A DNA stretch of 64,000 bases from Chryseobacterium sp. T16E-39 (GCF_002216065.1 NZ_CP022282.1:682001-746000); one strand, 5' to 3'. Positions 44,987 to 54,585 are shown, counted from the stretch's first letter. Notes: generated from the letters alone by a model not told the origin. Numbers and translations: made by a program.

Positions 44987-46870
44987 ATGAAAAAAGTTTT
45001 ACTTCCTGTCATTTTAATTTCGTCTTTTATTTTTTCCCAGGCACCAGCGGGATATTATGACGGAACAACGGGACTTACGGGATATGCGCTTAAGTCTAAA
45101 TTGCACGATATTATTTCAGTAAAGAATATCAGCTGGCATTATGGTGATCTTCCTGCTTATTATAACCAGACTGATCTCGATATTTATTATGATCATGATG
45201 CAAGTAACACGACCTTACTGTTGGATATGTATTCTGAAATTCCAACAGGACCTGACGCTTATGAATACACTTCAGCTCAGTTAATATCCAGTGCTGCCAC
45301 AGAAGGATTGGGGTACAACAGAGAGCATATGATGCCCCAAAGTACTTTCTATAGCAACTATCCTATGTATTCTGATTTGTTTTACGTGATCCCTACAGAT
45401 GCAAAGATTAATCAGCTGCGAAGTAATTATCCATACGGAATTTCTTCTACAACTCCTTCTAATGTATATAACATATTTACGAATTCGTCCAAAATAGGAA
45501 AGAGTGCTATTCCTAATTACGTATATACAGGTCGTGTTTACGAGCCAATAGATGAGTTTAAAGGAGATATAGCAAGGAGTTTATTGTATTTTGCAGTTCG
45601 GTATGAGGGTAAACTAGGGACATTTAAATACAACAATAATACGAATCCGGTATCGGATTCCAATCCTTTAGATGGAACAGAAGAAAAAGCTTTTGATGAT
45701 GCTTATATTGCAATGCTTCTTCAGTGGAATGCACAGGACCCTGTTTCACAGAAGGAAATCGACAGAAATAATTCGGTGTATTCTATACAGAAAAATAGAA
45801 ATCCGTTTATTGATCATCCACAGTGGGTAAGTGATATCTGGGGGCAGGTTCCTGATAATATCGCTCCTCAGACACCAGGCAATTTAACCGCAGTACAAAC
45901 CAGTGCTTATTTTACGACATTAAGCTGGTCTCCAAGTTCCAGTTCTGATGTCATAGGCTATAAAATTTATCAAAATGGAATATGGATAGCATCTACAAGA
46001 AATACTTCGATAAGTATTGACCATCTTTCTCCTTCTACCAATTATACATATACTGTTAAAGCATACGATAATGGATATTTGCTTTCTCCCGATAGTAACA
46101 TTATTTCAGTAAACACCCTTGCTTCCGATATCTATGCTAAAGATCTTTTTGTTTCTAAATATTTAGAAGGAACATCCGATAACAAAGCAATAGAAATTAC
46201 CAACAGGACGGGACATGAAGTGAATTTAAACGACTACAGGTTATCGATCCAGTTCTATTCCAGTACAGGTCAGGGGTATTATTACTTTCCTGCACCTTAT
46301 GAGCTGGAGGGTTCTGTTGCGAATAATCAAACTTTTATTATTGTAAATCCAAATGCAAATTTCTCCTGTTTTACGAATAATGAAGCTAAATTTGTTACGG
46401 CAGCTCCTCAAATGACTTATACAGGAAGTCAGTATATTGAACTTAGATATAAACAGGCAACTGTTGATGCAATAGGAGAAAAATCTCAATTTAATTCTTC
46501 ACAACTAAGTAATGTTTCTCTTTATCGAAAAACAGGAATTAACCAACCGACTTCTACTTTTAATATCAACGAATGGAATACTTATTCTGCTGATTATTGT
46601 GAAGATGTTGGAGTTTTATCTGTTCCTGATGTCCACTATGTAGATCATGAAGGATCTAAAATTTATCCTAATCCTGTTGATGAAAATATTTTTGTCAGTG
46701 GAAGAGCGGAAGATATTGAAGTTGCAAAAATCATAGATTGGTCGGGTAGGCTTTTGAGAACTGAGAAAATTCCGTTTAAAAACAAAAGAAGTATCCCTGT
46801 ACAAGACTTGCAGCCCGGACAGTATCTATTACAGTTAGATCATAAAACCTATAAGTTTATCAAAAAGTAG
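44987..46870 (+). CDS. Secreted endonuclease I with FnIII, lamin-tail and T9SS domains
   Basis: A 627-residue secreted nuclease. The signal peptide is followed by an endonuclease I (EndA/NucM) domain (about 20-285), with GLGYNREHMMPQS as the metal-dependent active site, DLFYVIPTDAKINQLRSNYP and DIARSLLYFAVRY. Then come an FnIII domain (about 295-380), a lamin-tail domain (about 385-520, with LFVSKYLEGTSDNKAIEITN) and a T9SS type A sorting domain (IYPNPVDENIFVSG to TYKFIKK). It would degrade extracellular DNA or RNA for nutrition or matrix control. It is a single gene. Confidence 0.94.
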   Translation: MKKVLLPVILISSFIFSQAPAGYYDGTTGLTGYALKSKLHDIISVKNISWHYGDLPAYYNQTDLDIYYDHDASNTTLLLDMYSEIPTGPDAYEYTSAQLISSAATEGLGYNREHMMPQSTFYSNYPMYSDLFYVIPTDAKINQLRSNYPYGISSTTPSNVYNIFTNSSKIGKSAIPNYVYTGRVYEPIDEFKGDIARSLLYFAVRYEGKLGTFKYNNNTNPVSDSNPLDGTEEKAFDDAYIAMLLQWNAQDPVSQKEIDRNNSVYSIQKNRNPFIDHPQWVSDIWGQVPDNIAPQTPGNLTAVQTSAYFTTLSWSPSSSSDVIGYKIYQNGIWIASTRNTSISIDHLSPSTNYTYTVKAYDNGYLLSPDSNIISVNTLASDIYAKDLFVSKYLEGTSDNKAIEITNRTGHEVNLNDYRLSIQFYSSTGQGYYYFPAPYELEGSVANNQTFIIVNPNANFSCFTNNEAKFVTAAPQMTYTGSQYIELRYKQATVDAIGEKSQFNSSQLSNVSLYRKTGINQPTSTFNINEWNTYSADYCEDVGVLSVPDVHYVDHEGSKIYPNPVDENIFVSGRAEDIEVAKIIDWSGRLLRTEKIPFKNKRSIPVQDLQPGQYLLQLDHKTYKFIKK

Positions 46871-46987
46871 GTGTAGATAATTCTTAAAAATTAGCTTTTT
46901 TGACAAAAAATATTTTATTTTAAGGGAATGTAAGTTTTTTTTGTAAGCTCCACCTCTTGTCAAATCTTCTGTTTAAGAGGTAATTGA

Positions 46988-47074
46988 TATAAGCAGATTC
47001 ACTAATAATTAATATCTATAAGTGTTTCTGCTTATATCTTTTATTTATAAGTAATTATGCTTATATTTGCAAAA
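46988..47074 (+). repeat. Three tandem 29-bp operator-like repeats before satD
   Basis: Three copies start at 46988, 47017 and 47046, each exactly 29 bp and each with a dyad TATAAG-N8-CTTATA. The second and third are perfect. The first has CTAATA for its right half. The third overlaps the -7 box TATATTTG (47062-47069). The equal 29-bp spacing, close to three helical turns, is what a cooperatively bound dimer would need. Confidence 0.8.
47062..47069 (+). promoter_or_regulatory. -7 promoter element of satD, possibly leaderless
   Basis: TATATTTG ends only five bases before the ATG, so transcription may start at or next to the start codon. The box overlaps the third operator-like dyad. Confidence 0.6.
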
Positions 47075-47679
47075 TGATAGCGGTCATTACCGGTGATATT
47101 ATAAATTCGCAACATGCAGACACAGAAGTTTGGATCACCAAACTCAAGAATCTCCTGGAGAATTGGGGGAGCTCACCCCTCACATGGGAAATTTACAGAG
47201 GCGATGAATTTCAATTTAAATGTACTATCGATGAAGTTTTCTGGCGCTTTCTAGCCATAAAATCTATTATAAAAAGTCAGGAAAATTTAGATGTAAGAAT
47301 GGCCATTGGCATTGGAGAAGAAAATTTTTCGTCTGAAAAAATTACTGAATCCAACGGAACCGCCTATGTGAATTCCGGAAGATTATTGAATGGATTAAAG
47401 AGTGACGGAGATACCGTTGCTATTAAAACATCCAATGAAACTGTGGATAGAGACCTTAATATTCTCTTGAAATGGTCTTCAAAAGACTTTGATAACTGGA
47501 CGATGGCAACAGCCGAAATTATTCATGAGATGATCATGAATAAGGATATCACCCAGGAAGATCTCGCCAGGAAGTTTGCCATATCGCAATCCTCGGTAAG
47601 CCAGAGACTGAAGCGTGCAAACTATGATCTTATCATAGAAACTAATCAATATTTTAGAAAGAAAATTTCAGAATTATAA
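47074..47679 (+). CDS. SatD family protein with C-terminal helix-turn-helix
   Basis: A 201-residue protein beginning MIAVITGDIINSQ, the typical SatD start. The central part has WEIYRGDEFQFKC and MAIGIGEE, which look like a nucleotidyl-cyclase-like or RNase-H-like core. The C-terminus (about 155-190, DITQEDLARKFAISQSSVSQRLKR) is a clear helix-turn-helix. SatD proteins are poorly understood. The HTH, with three dyads in its own promoter, argues for autoregulation. The DUF3307 gene begins one base after the stop. Confidence 0.85.
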   Translation: MIAVITGDIINSQHADTEVWITKLKNLLENWGSSPLTWEIYRGDEFQFKCTIDEVFWRFLAIKSIIKSQENLDVRMAIGIGEENFSSEKITESNGTAYVNSGRLLNGLKSDGDTVAIKTSNETVDRDLNILLKWSSKDFDNWTMATAEIIHEMIMNKDITQEDLARKFAISQSSVSQRLKRANYDLIIETNQYFRKKISEL

Positions 47680-47680
47680 A

Positions 47681-48376
47681 ATGATCTTCACTAAACTCAT
47701 ATTGGCACATCTACTCGGAGATTTTATTCTTCAGCCAAATTCATGGGTTGCTGATAAGGAAAATCGTAAACTGAAAAGTAAATATCTATACCTGCATGTT
47801 CTCATACACACTGTTTTAACTTTTATTTTCCTGTGGGATATACAGCTTTGGTGGGTCGCAGCACTGGTAGGAGTATCTCATTTTATTATCGACGCATGTA
47901 AACTCACTTTCCAAAAAATAAAAACAAAAAAGAGATGGTTTTTTATTGATCAAGTTCTCCATGTTTCAGTAATTTTGGGAATAGCATTTTATTTTAAAGA
48001 ATTTGACTTTAAGATTTTAGAAAATCCAGATTTCTTAAAGGTTTTGATGGCTGTATTATTTTTAACGACACCATCATCTATTATTATAAAAATACTATTG
48101 TCTTCATGGACTCCGGTTGCTGAAGCACAAAATAATATACAAACCGAATCTTTAACTAGTGCAGGAAAATATATAGGAATCCTAGAGCGTTTACTGGTAT
48201 TTATTTTTATTCTGGTAAACCACTGGGAGGGTGTAGGTTTTATGGTGGCTGCCAAATCTGTTTTCAGATTCAGCGACCTGGCACAGGCCAAACAACGAAA
48301 GTTAACCGAATATGTACTTGTCGGGACACTTTTAAGTTTTGGAATGGCTGTATTAATTGGAATTTTAATAAAATAA
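47681..48376 (+). CDS. DUF3307 polytopic membrane protein
   Basis: A 231-residue membrane protein with about six hydrophobic segments. It starts MIFTKLILAHLLGDFILQP, the DUF3307 signature, and continues with HVLIHTVLTFIFLW and VSHFIIDACKLTF, which place several His and Asp in membrane helices. Its function is unknown. SatD and DUF3307 genes are often neighbours by family knowledge. Here the gap is one base, so the two form a unit. purC follows after 33 bases and may be read from the same transcript. Confidence 0.88.
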   Translation: MIFTKLILAHLLGDFILQPNSWVADKENRKLKSKYLYLHVLIHTVLTFIFLWDIQLWWVAALVGVSHFIIDACKLTFQKIKTKKRWFFIDQVLHVSVILGIAFYFKEFDFKILENPDFLKVLMAVLFLTTPSSIIIKILLSSWTPVAEAQNNIQTESLTSAGKYIGILERLLVFIFILVNHWEGVGFMVAAKSVFRFSDLAQAKQRKLTEYVLVGTLLSFGMAVLIGILIK

Positions 48377-48409
48377 TTATAAATCTAACTATAAAAGACA
48401 ATTTAGAAA

Positions 48410-49129
48410 ATGGAAAAGAAAGAAATGTTGTACGAAGGTAAAGCTAAACAAGTGTTTGCTACCGATAATCCTGACCAAGTAGTAGTACGTTTCAAAGATG
48501 ATGCTACCGCTTTTAATGCTCAGAAAAGAGGACAGGTTGATTTGAAAGGCGAAATGAACAACGCGATCACTACTTTGATTTTCGAGTATTTAAATGAAAA
48601 AGGGATTAAAACTCATTTCATTAAGCAATTGGACGAAAGAGAACAATTGGTAAAAAAAGTATCCATTATTCCTTTAGAGATGGTTGTAAGAAACTATTCT
48701 GCTGGAAGTATGGCTCAAAGATTAGGGGTAGAAGAAGGAATTAAGTCTCCTGTAACGATCTTTGATATTTGTTATAAAAAAGACGAATTAGGAGATCCTC
48801 TAATCAATGATCATCACGCAGTTTTCTTAGGAGCAGCTACTTATGAAGAACTTGATGAGATGTATGAGTTAACTTCAGATATCAATGAAATTCTGATCGA
48901 CTTATTCGATAAAATGAACATTATCTTAGTCGATTTCAAAATCGAATTAGGTAAAACTTCTGATGGTGAAATCATCTTAGCAGATGAAATTTCTCCTGAT
49001 ACTTGTAGATTATGGGATAAGGATACAATGAAAAAGTTAGATAAAGACAGATTCAGAAGAGACTTAGGTGAAGTAACTGAAGCGTATGTTGAGATCTACA
49101 ACAGACTGAAAACATTACTTAATAAGTAG
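48410..49129 (+). CDS. purC: Phosphoribosylaminoimidazole-succinocarboxamide synthase
   Basis: A 239-residue SAICAR synthetase of normal length. [57 protein letters not shown] and [14 protein letters not shown] are diagnostic, the last two lining the ATP and Mg site. It joins CAIR and aspartate with ATP in purine synthesis. It is close to satD-DUF3307 and followed by purF after a 105-base gap in which no gene was seen. Confidence 0.97.
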   Translation: MEKKEMLYEGKAKQVFATDNPDQVVVRFKDDATAFNAQKRGQVDLKGEMNNAITTLIFEYLNEKGIKTHFIKQLDEREQLVKKVSIIPLEMVVRNYSAGSMAQRLGVEEGIKSPVTIFDICYKKDELGDPLINDHHAVFLGAATYEELDEMYELTSDINEILIDLFDKMNIILVDFKIELGKTSDGEIILADEISPDTCRLWDKDTMKKLDKDRFRRDLGEVTEAYVEIYNRLKTLLNK

Positions 49130-49234
49130 TAGTATAGATGAATAATTAGAGGTGATTTGTATTTAACATAATATGTAATTTACCATCTAATATAGGAATC
49201 TACCAAAATAAAATCTAGATTAGAAAAAATAGAA

Positions 49235-50728
49235 ATGAAAAGTTTAGACATTCATAAAAGTGAATATTTAAAACAGTTTAAAAGCCAGACATACGGCAGA
49301 AATCTTTTCAGAACACAAGAAGAGGAAAGACTTGACGCTCCTAATGAAGAGTGTGGTATTTTCGGATTATATTCTGATAATGATCTGGATACATTCTCTC
49401 TTTCTCAGTTCGGGCTTTTTGCATTACAGCACAGGGGCCAGGAAGCTTGTGGTATTTCCGTTCTTAAAGATGGAAAAATCAACAATCTGAAAGACGAAGG
49501 ACTGGTTTTAGACGTTTATAAAGATATTGAGAATCCTGAAGCTTTTATGGGAAATTCTGCAATTGGGCATACTCGTTATACCACTGCAGGAGACAAAAAG
49601 AAGTACAATTTTCAGCCGTTTTTTGCGAAAAACGAATATGATCAGATAATACTTTCGATTGCACATAATGGTAACTTAACCAATGCTAAAGAATTGAAGG
49701 CTGAATTGGAAGCAGAAGGCGTGGTTTTCAGGGCTACATCTGATTCTGAGGTAATATTGAGATTAATTCAAAAAAATCTTGATTTAGGCTTAAGAGGAGC
49801 AATTAAAGCAACTATGGAAAAGATCGAAGGAGCTTATTCTGTAGTAGGAATGACAAGAAATAAATTCTTTGCATTCAGAGATTTCAACGGAATCAGACCT
49901 TTGGTTCTAGGTGCTATAGATGAGAAATCATATGTGGTAGCTTCTGAATCTGTAGCTTTAGATGCTGTAGGAGCTCAGTATGTACGTGATATCTTACCTG
50001 GTGAGATCGTTTACACCAATGAAAGTGAAACAGGATTACATTCTTATATGGTAAATGACAAAGGCAGACAAAGAATCTGTTCTTTTGAATATATTTATTT
50101 TGCAAGACCTGACTCAACTTTAGAAAACATTAATGTTTACGAAATCAGAGAAAAGTCGGGTGAAAAAATTTGGGAACAAGCTCCGGTAGAAGCTGATTTG
50201 GTAATTGGAGTTCCGGATTCCGGTGTACCTGCCGCTATTGGGTTCTCAAAAGCATCAGGAATCCCTTTCCGTCCTGTTTTAATTAAAAACAGATACATTG
50301 GAAGAAGTTTCATTGTTCCTACTCAGGAAATGAGAGAAAGGATCGTTAATTTAAAACTGAACCCTATCATTTCTGAGATCAAAGGAAAAAGAGTAGTGAT
50401 CATTGATGATTCTATTGTACGTGGAACTACTTCAAAAAGATTGGTGAAGATATTAAAAGAGGCAGGTGTAAAAGAAATTCACTTCAGAAGTGTTTCTCCG
50501 CCGATTATTGCACCTTGCTATTTGGGTATCGACACTCCTTCAAAAGATGATCTGATCTCTGCAAATATGACGACAGAAGAACTTAGAGAGTACTTAGGAG
50601 TTGATTCTTTGGAATTTCTGAGTACGGATAACCTGAAAGAAATTTTAGGATCTTCTAATCACTGCTTTGGATGTTTTACAGAAGAATATCCTGTAGCTAA
50701 AGGAGAAGAAGTAGAGTTATTTAGTTAA
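49235..50728 (+). CDS. purF: Amidophosphoribosyltransferase
   Basis: A 497-residue enzyme that begins purine synthesis. The glutaminase domain has its nucleophile Cys40 in EECGIFGLYS. This Cys is not at position 1 after processing but follows a 39-residue leader, which in this family is usually a propeptide that is cleaved. RHTRYTTAG-like GHTRYTTAG, GNLTNAKEL and the PRPP motif VVIIDDSIVRGTTSKRLV are present. The C-terminal Cys residues in HCFGCFTEEYP fit an iron-sulfur-binding form. It ends before a terminator. Confidence 0.96.
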   Translation: MKSLDIHKSEYLKQFKSQTYGRNLFRTQEEERLDAPNEECGIFGLYSDNDLDTFSLSQFGLFALQHRGQEACGISVLKDGKINNLKDEGLVLDVYKDIENPEAFMGNSAIGHTRYTTAGDKKKYNFQPFFAKNEYDQIILSIAHNGNLTNAKELKAELEAEGVVFRATSDSEVILRLIQKNLDLGLRGAIKATMEKIEGAYSVVGMTRNKFFAFRDFNGIRPLVLGAIDEKSYVVASESVALDAVGAQYVRDILPGEIVYTNESETGLHSYMVNDKGRQRICSFEYIYFARPDSTLENINVYEIREKSGEKIWEQAPVEADLVIGVPDSGVPAAIGFSKASGIPFRPVLIKNRYIGRSFIVPTQEMRERIVNLKLNPIISEIKGKRVVIIDDSIVRGTTSKRLVKILKEAGVKEIHFRSVSPPIIAPCYLGIDTPSKDDLISANMTTEELREYLGVDSLEFLSTDNLKEILGSSNHCFGCFTEEYPVAKGEEVELFS

Positions 50729-50747
50729 TATTAAATAAATTGATAAA

Positions 50748-50783
50748 CAAAAGGTCAGGTATATTATTATATCTGACTTTTTG
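50748..50783 (+). terminator. Terminator after purF
   Basis: A 16-bp stem (two G-U pairs) CAAAAGGTCAGGTATA/TATATCTGACTTTTTG with a TTAT loop. Confidence 0.8.
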
Positions 50784-50859
50784 TTTTACAGCTTTCCGGA
50801 AATTATGAAATGTAGCAAAAGCTTAATATTCCTTTATTATACTCTATTTCAGTAAACTT

Positions 50860-50867
50860 TAATTTTG
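50860..50867 (+). promoter_or_regulatory. -7 promoter element of the phosphodiesterase gene
   Basis: TAATTTTG matches TAnnTTTG, 20 bases before the ATG. No clear -33 box. Confidence 0.5.
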
Positions 50868-50887
50868 TAGGATTAAAATTTACATCT

Positions 50888-51835
50888 ATGAAAAATGTAT
50901 TTTTCACCGGGATCTTTTTTGTAGTTACCCAGCTTTATTTTGCACAGTCTTTTGACAAGCAGGCGCATCGGGGAGGAAAATCTTTATACCCGGAGAATAC
51001 AATTCCGGCAATGAAGAATGCTTTAAAAATGAATATCACGACGCTGGAGATGGATTTAGCGATAACAAAGGACAAAAAAGTAATTCTTTCCCACGATTCT
51101 TTTCTTTCACCGGAATTGGTCACAAAACCTGATGGGACTTATATTCCTAAAGACTCTGGCTTTTACTATAAGATTTATGAGATGCCTTATTCGAAGATCC
51201 AAAAATTTGATGTAGGCTTAAAGGAACTTAGTCACTATCCTGATCAGAAGAAGATGAAGGTTCAGAAACCACTTTTCTCAGAGGTTATAGATGCTTGTGA
51301 AAGCTATTCCCGAGAACTGAAAAGACCATTACCTTTTTATAATATTGAAACGAAAACACGTCCTTTTTCGGATCATATCTTTCATCCGGAACCAAAGGAG
51401 TTTGTAGATCTGATGATGAAGATTATTTTGGACAAGAAAATTCAGGATCGGGTTATTATTCAGTCATTTGATCCTAGGACGTTAGAAATTATTCATAAAG
51501 AATATCCTAAAATAATGACCGCTTTACTGGTCGAAAAAGTGGATGATAAAAAGCTTGCTCAACAACAGACTTATTTCAAAAATATACCTGTAGAGAAATT
51601 CAGGCTGTATCCTAATCATCTTAATGGAGTAGCAGGAGATATGAAATTTCTTAGCTTTACGCCAACCATTTACAGCCCTGAACATACTCTTGTAACGCCA
51701 GATCTTGTAAAAGAATGTCATAGATTGGGAATGAAAGTTATACCATGGACGGTTAATAGTAAAGAACGATTACAAGAATTAAAAGAAATAGGAATAGATG
51801 GGGTCATTAGTGATGATCCCAGAATATTTGAATAA
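50888..51835 (+). CDS. Periplasmic glycerophosphodiester phosphodiesterase
   Basis: A 315-residue GDPD with a signal peptide (FVVTQLYFAQ). The TIM-barrel motifs are AHRGGKSLYPENTIPAM (HR..G and ENT), EMDLAITKDKKVILSHDSFL (metal Glu and Asp, plus SHD), and the late KVIPWTVNSKERLQELKEIGIDGVISDDP, given here only as IPWTVN and GVISDDP. It breaks glycerophosphodiesters into glycerol 3-phosphate and an alcohol. It is a single-gene unit. Confidence 0.94.
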   Translation: MKNVFFTGIFFVVTQLYFAQSFDKQAHRGGKSLYPENTIPAMKNALKMNITTLEMDLAITKDKKVILSHDSFLSPELVTKPDGTYIPKDSGFYYKIYEMPYSKIQKFDVGLKELSHYPDQKKMKVQKPLFSEVIDACESYSRELKRPLPFYNIETKTRPFSDHIFHPEPKEFVDLMMKIILDKKIQDRVIIQSFDPRTLEIIHKEYPKIMTALLVEKVDDKKLAQQQTYFKNIPVEKFRLYPNHLNGVAGDMKFLSFTPTIYSPEHTLVTPDLVKECHRLGMKVIPWTVNSKERLQELKEIGIDGVISDDPRIFE

Positions 51836-51869
51836 ATCCTTGCATAATTTTAATTTATTGGTTCAAAAG

Positions 51870-51900
51870 AAATGGCTGGGAGAAATTCTCCCAGCCATTT
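51870..51900. terminator. Bidirectional terminator between the phosphodiesterase and beta-barrel genes
   Basis: A near-perfect palindrome (15-bp arms AAATGGCTGGGAGAA/TTCTCCCAGCCATTT) between convergent genes. Confidence 0.75.
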
Positions 51901-51945
51901 AATAATGCAAAAATGCATTTATGGTTAAAAAATTGGTTGTGGTTA

Positions 51946-52653
51946 TTAAAACTTATAGTTCAAACCTAACTGAAATACTCTGTTGTTATTATCAGCTGCT
52001 GGTCTGCTTTTTTCAATTTTAGTCAAGCTATTCACATATCTTGCATTGATCCCTAAGTGAGGCGTAAAGTAATATCCTAAACCAAGACCTAATCCAAAGT
52101 TGAATCTGTTGATATCATCTTTATTGATCGTTTCAGAAACTGATGTTTTCTGAGTAGTTGCGATACTATTGGTAGTACTTGTAACCGTCGTTTCACCTTT
52201 GTTTTTTCCATCGATGAAATAACTGAATTCAGGACCTGCTTCAATGTAGAAATTATCCACTGGCTTAAATTGAACCATCACCGGTACTGAAATATAATTC
52301 AACGTTGTTTTAAAGTCACGTTGAGTTTTTACAGTGGTAGCACCTGTTGTTACCTCACTAGAAGAAAGAACGCTTTTTGCTCCCAATTGGTTGTATAATA
52401 CTTCAGGCTGTACGCTGAATTGTTTAGAAAGTGGGATATTTACAAAAGCACCCGCGTTAAATCCTATTTTCTGATTGTTTGCACTTAATTGCTGCTCACT
52501 AAATTGAGCGGAGTTAGCACCACCTTTAATACCAAATGTAATTGGATCCTTTTCCTTATTAACCGGAGTAATAGTAGCAGTTGTTGTTTGTGTTTCCTGA
52601 GCAAAAGCTAATGAACCAGCAACTATCGCTAGTCCTAGAAATAACTTATTCAT
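51946..52653 (-). CDS. Outer-membrane beta-barrel protein (porin family), copy A
   Basis: A 235-residue protein. Signal peptide MNKLFLGLAIVAGSLAFAQ. The rest is a small outer-membrane barrel of the OMP_b-brl_2 kind, with alternating strands (FGIKGGANSAQFSEQ, FSVQPEVLYNQLGAK, FYIEAGPEFSYFIDG, FNFGLGLGLGYYFTPHLGINARY given as short pieces) and a terminal aromatic FQLGLNYKF. The ATG at 52653 is chosen because it starts the signal. The longer frame to 52734 adds a non-signal stretch. Paralogs B and C follow upstream in the same orientation. Confidence 0.88.
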   Translation of the reverse strand: MNKLFLGLAIVAGSLAFAQETQTTTATITPVNKEKDPITFGIKGGANSAQFSEQQLSANNQKIGFNAGAFVNIPLSKQFSVQPEVLYNQLGAKSVLSSSEVTTGATTVKTQRDFKTTLNYISVPVMVQFKPVDNFYIEAGPEFSYFIDGKNKGETTVTSTTNSIATTQKTSVSETINKDDINRFNFGLGLGLGYYFTPHLGINARYVNSLTKIEKSRPAADNNNRVFQLGLNYKF

Positions 52654-53064
52654 AATTTTATTTTTTAATTGTACTATTTCTTTGTCTGAATTATTCATTC
52701 GGACTTGATGTATTTTGCAAAAGGCTTGCCACAATTACAATTTCATGATTTGCAGAAAGATAAGCTAGGAGGCACTTATTTAAAAGAAACATTGATATTC
52801 CACTTGTGTGGGATTTTATTAGTTAAATTTAAACATATGCTTAAATTTTTAAGTTAAATTGAATAAAAAAAAATGTGCATTTTTTTGATTTTTAATTTTA
52901 AAATTATCAGTATTCATGGCAAATCAGGATCCTTTTTTATTAACACTTCCCTGATTATCTCTTATAAACCTGCGGTGCCAACTTTCTAATTTTGATATTT
53001 TTCTGCTTTTTAAGAATAAAATGGGTGAAATTGAAGTGTTTTTATGTGCAGAAAATAAGACAAA
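52654..53064. other. Intergenic region between beta-barrel genes A and B
   Basis: About 410 AT-rich bases with no supported gene and no TAnnTTTG box near the start of copy A. The sequence between 52700 and 53000 gave no clear motif. Confidence 0.45.
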
Positions 53065-53096
53065 AAAAAGGTTAGATCTATTGAATCTAACCTTTA
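53065..53096 (-). terminator. Terminator after beta-barrel gene B
   Basis: Stem AAAGGTTAGAT/ATCTAACCTTT with a six-base loop and a T run on the minus strand. Confidence 0.8.
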
Positions 53097-53115
53097 TATT
53101 ACATTAAGTATACTA

Positions 53116-53679
53116 TTATTTGTTGAATTTGTAAGCTAAACCAACCTGGAATACATTGTTTTTTCCGTCTGCCTGAATTCCTCCAATTTCTTTGAAAACA
53201 TTAACCACACCAGCAACATATCTTACATTAACACCAATATTCTTTGTAAAGAAATATCCGGCACCCAAGCCAACACCAAAATCAAAACCTTTTATAAGAT
53301 CTTTGGCATCTACTGATACTGAATTTCTTTTGAGTGTAGAATCAATCAGAAAACTGAATTGAGGTCCAGCTTCCAGATAAAATTGTGGAGTTGCATTATA
53401 TTGAAACATTACTGGAACTGAAATATAACTTAAATTTAATTTTCCGCCATTATTTCTGTCTTCTTTAACTCCTACACCATTATACAAGATCTCAGGTTGT
53501 ATACTAAAGCTTGATGCAACAGGTACATTCATTAATACACCACCATAGAATCCTGCTTTTGCTTTAGTGTCTCCACCTCCAGAAATGGTTGAAATGTTAA
53601 GACCTGCTTTTACCCCAAATGTTTGAGCAAACGTTAATGAACTTGCAATGACTGCTAAGCCTAATAATAATTTTTTCAT
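53116..53679 (-). CDS. Outer-membrane beta-barrel protein (porin family), copy B
   Basis: A 187-residue paralog. Signal peptide MKKLLLGLAVIASSLTFAQ. The barrel strands FGVKAGLNISTISGG, FSIQPEILYNGVG, FYLEAGPQFSFLID and FDFGVGLGAGYFFTKNIGVNVRY align with A and C, given here in pieces. The last strand ends FQVGLAYKFNK. It is the shortest copy, mostly because the loop between the mid-barrel strands is small. It has its own terminator. Confidence 0.9.
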   Translation of the reverse strand: MKKLLLGLAVIASSLTFAQTFGVKAGLNISTISGGGDTKAKAGFYGGVLMNVPVASSFSIQPEILYNGVGVKEDRNNGGKLNLSYISVPVMFQYNATPQFYLEAGPQFSFLIDSTLKRNSVSVDAKDLIKGFDFGVGLGAGYFFTKNIGVNVRYVAGVVNVFKEIGGIQADGKNNVFQVGLAYKFNK

Positions 53680-53854
53680 AGTTTAGTTTGTTTTTTGATT
53701 TTAACTGTTTGTACAAATTTCTTGCCAAAATATGTTAAAATTGTTAAAATATTCATAAAACCAGTTCGTGGAATATTGAATATTAACAGTATGTTTGGTT
53801 TTAAAGAATAGGAGTAAGATTCCAGCATGAACAATTTATTATTCAGAACAAGAA

Positions 53855-53887
53855 AAAGGCTAGATTTAATTACTAAATCTAGCCTTT
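53855..53887 (-). terminator. Terminator after beta-barrel gene C
   Basis: Stem AAAGGCTAGATTTA/TAAATCTAGCCTTT with a five-base loop, strong. Confidence 0.8.
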
Positions 53888-53928
53888 CATTGAAATCAAA
53901 ATTTGTTTATCTGAATGTGTTCTTACGC

Positions 53929-54585
53929 TTATTTGAATTTATAAGCTAAACCTACCTGGAATACATTATTTCTTACTGCATCACCATTATTGTTTTTGTA
54001 GATATCTGTTAATCCTGCAGTATATCTAGCTGTAACTCCAAGGTTTTGAGTGAAGTAATATCCAGCTCCAATACCTATCCCAAAGTTAAATGTATTAAAG
54101 TTGTCTTTGTTAAGGCTTGTAGTTCGTGTACTTGTATTGTTATTGGTTGAGCTTTTAAATTTATCTTTAGCACTAACAAGGAATCCAAATTCCGGACCTG
54201 CTTCTAAGAAAAATTCAGGTGTTGCGTTATACTGGAACATTACCGGTACAGCAATATATCCTAAATTTCTAGAAGATTCATCTTTGAAGTTGTTTCCTAG
54301 TACTGAATATTCTCTGGTTACTTTTGAACCTAAGTCGTTATACAATACCTCTGGTTGAATACTAAATGAACTTGCTAAAGGGATGTTTGCAAAAACACCT
54401 GCATTAAAACCGATCTTAGATTTAGAATCACTTAGATCAGCTCCTTTTGAAAGAGATGAAACGTTCATACCACCTTTTACCCCAAATGTAACCGGGTTAG
54501 AAGATGAAGTAGAATTTGAAGTTGTTTGTTGAGCAAATGCTAATGAACTCGCAGTTACTGCTAATCCTAAAATTAACTTTTTCAT
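53929..54585 (-). CDS. Outer-membrane beta-barrel protein (porin family), copy C
   Basis: A 218-residue paralog. Signal peptide MKKLILGLAVTASSLAFAQ. Strands FGVKGGMNVSSLSKG, FSIQPEVLYNDLGSK, FFLEAGPEFGFLVSAK and FNFGIGIGAGYYFTQNLGVTARY match A and B. The middle loop has a Ser/Asn/Thr-rich insert (STNNNTSTRTTS) like that of copy A. Family members bind unknown ligands in the outer membrane. Three copies in a row, each with its own terminator, suggest duplication and divergence of surface exposure. Confidence 0.9.
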   Translation of the reverse strand: MKKLILGLAVTASSLAFAQQTTSNSTSSSNPVTFGVKGGMNVSSLSKGADLSDSKSKIGFNAGVFANIPLASSFSIQPEVLYNDLGSKVTREYSVLGNNFKDESSRNLGYIAVPVMFQYNATPEFFLEAGPEFGFLVSAKDKFKSSTNNNTSTRTTSLNKDNFNTFNFGIGIGAGYYFTQNLGVTARYTAGLTDIYKNNNGDAVRNNVFQVGLAYKFK

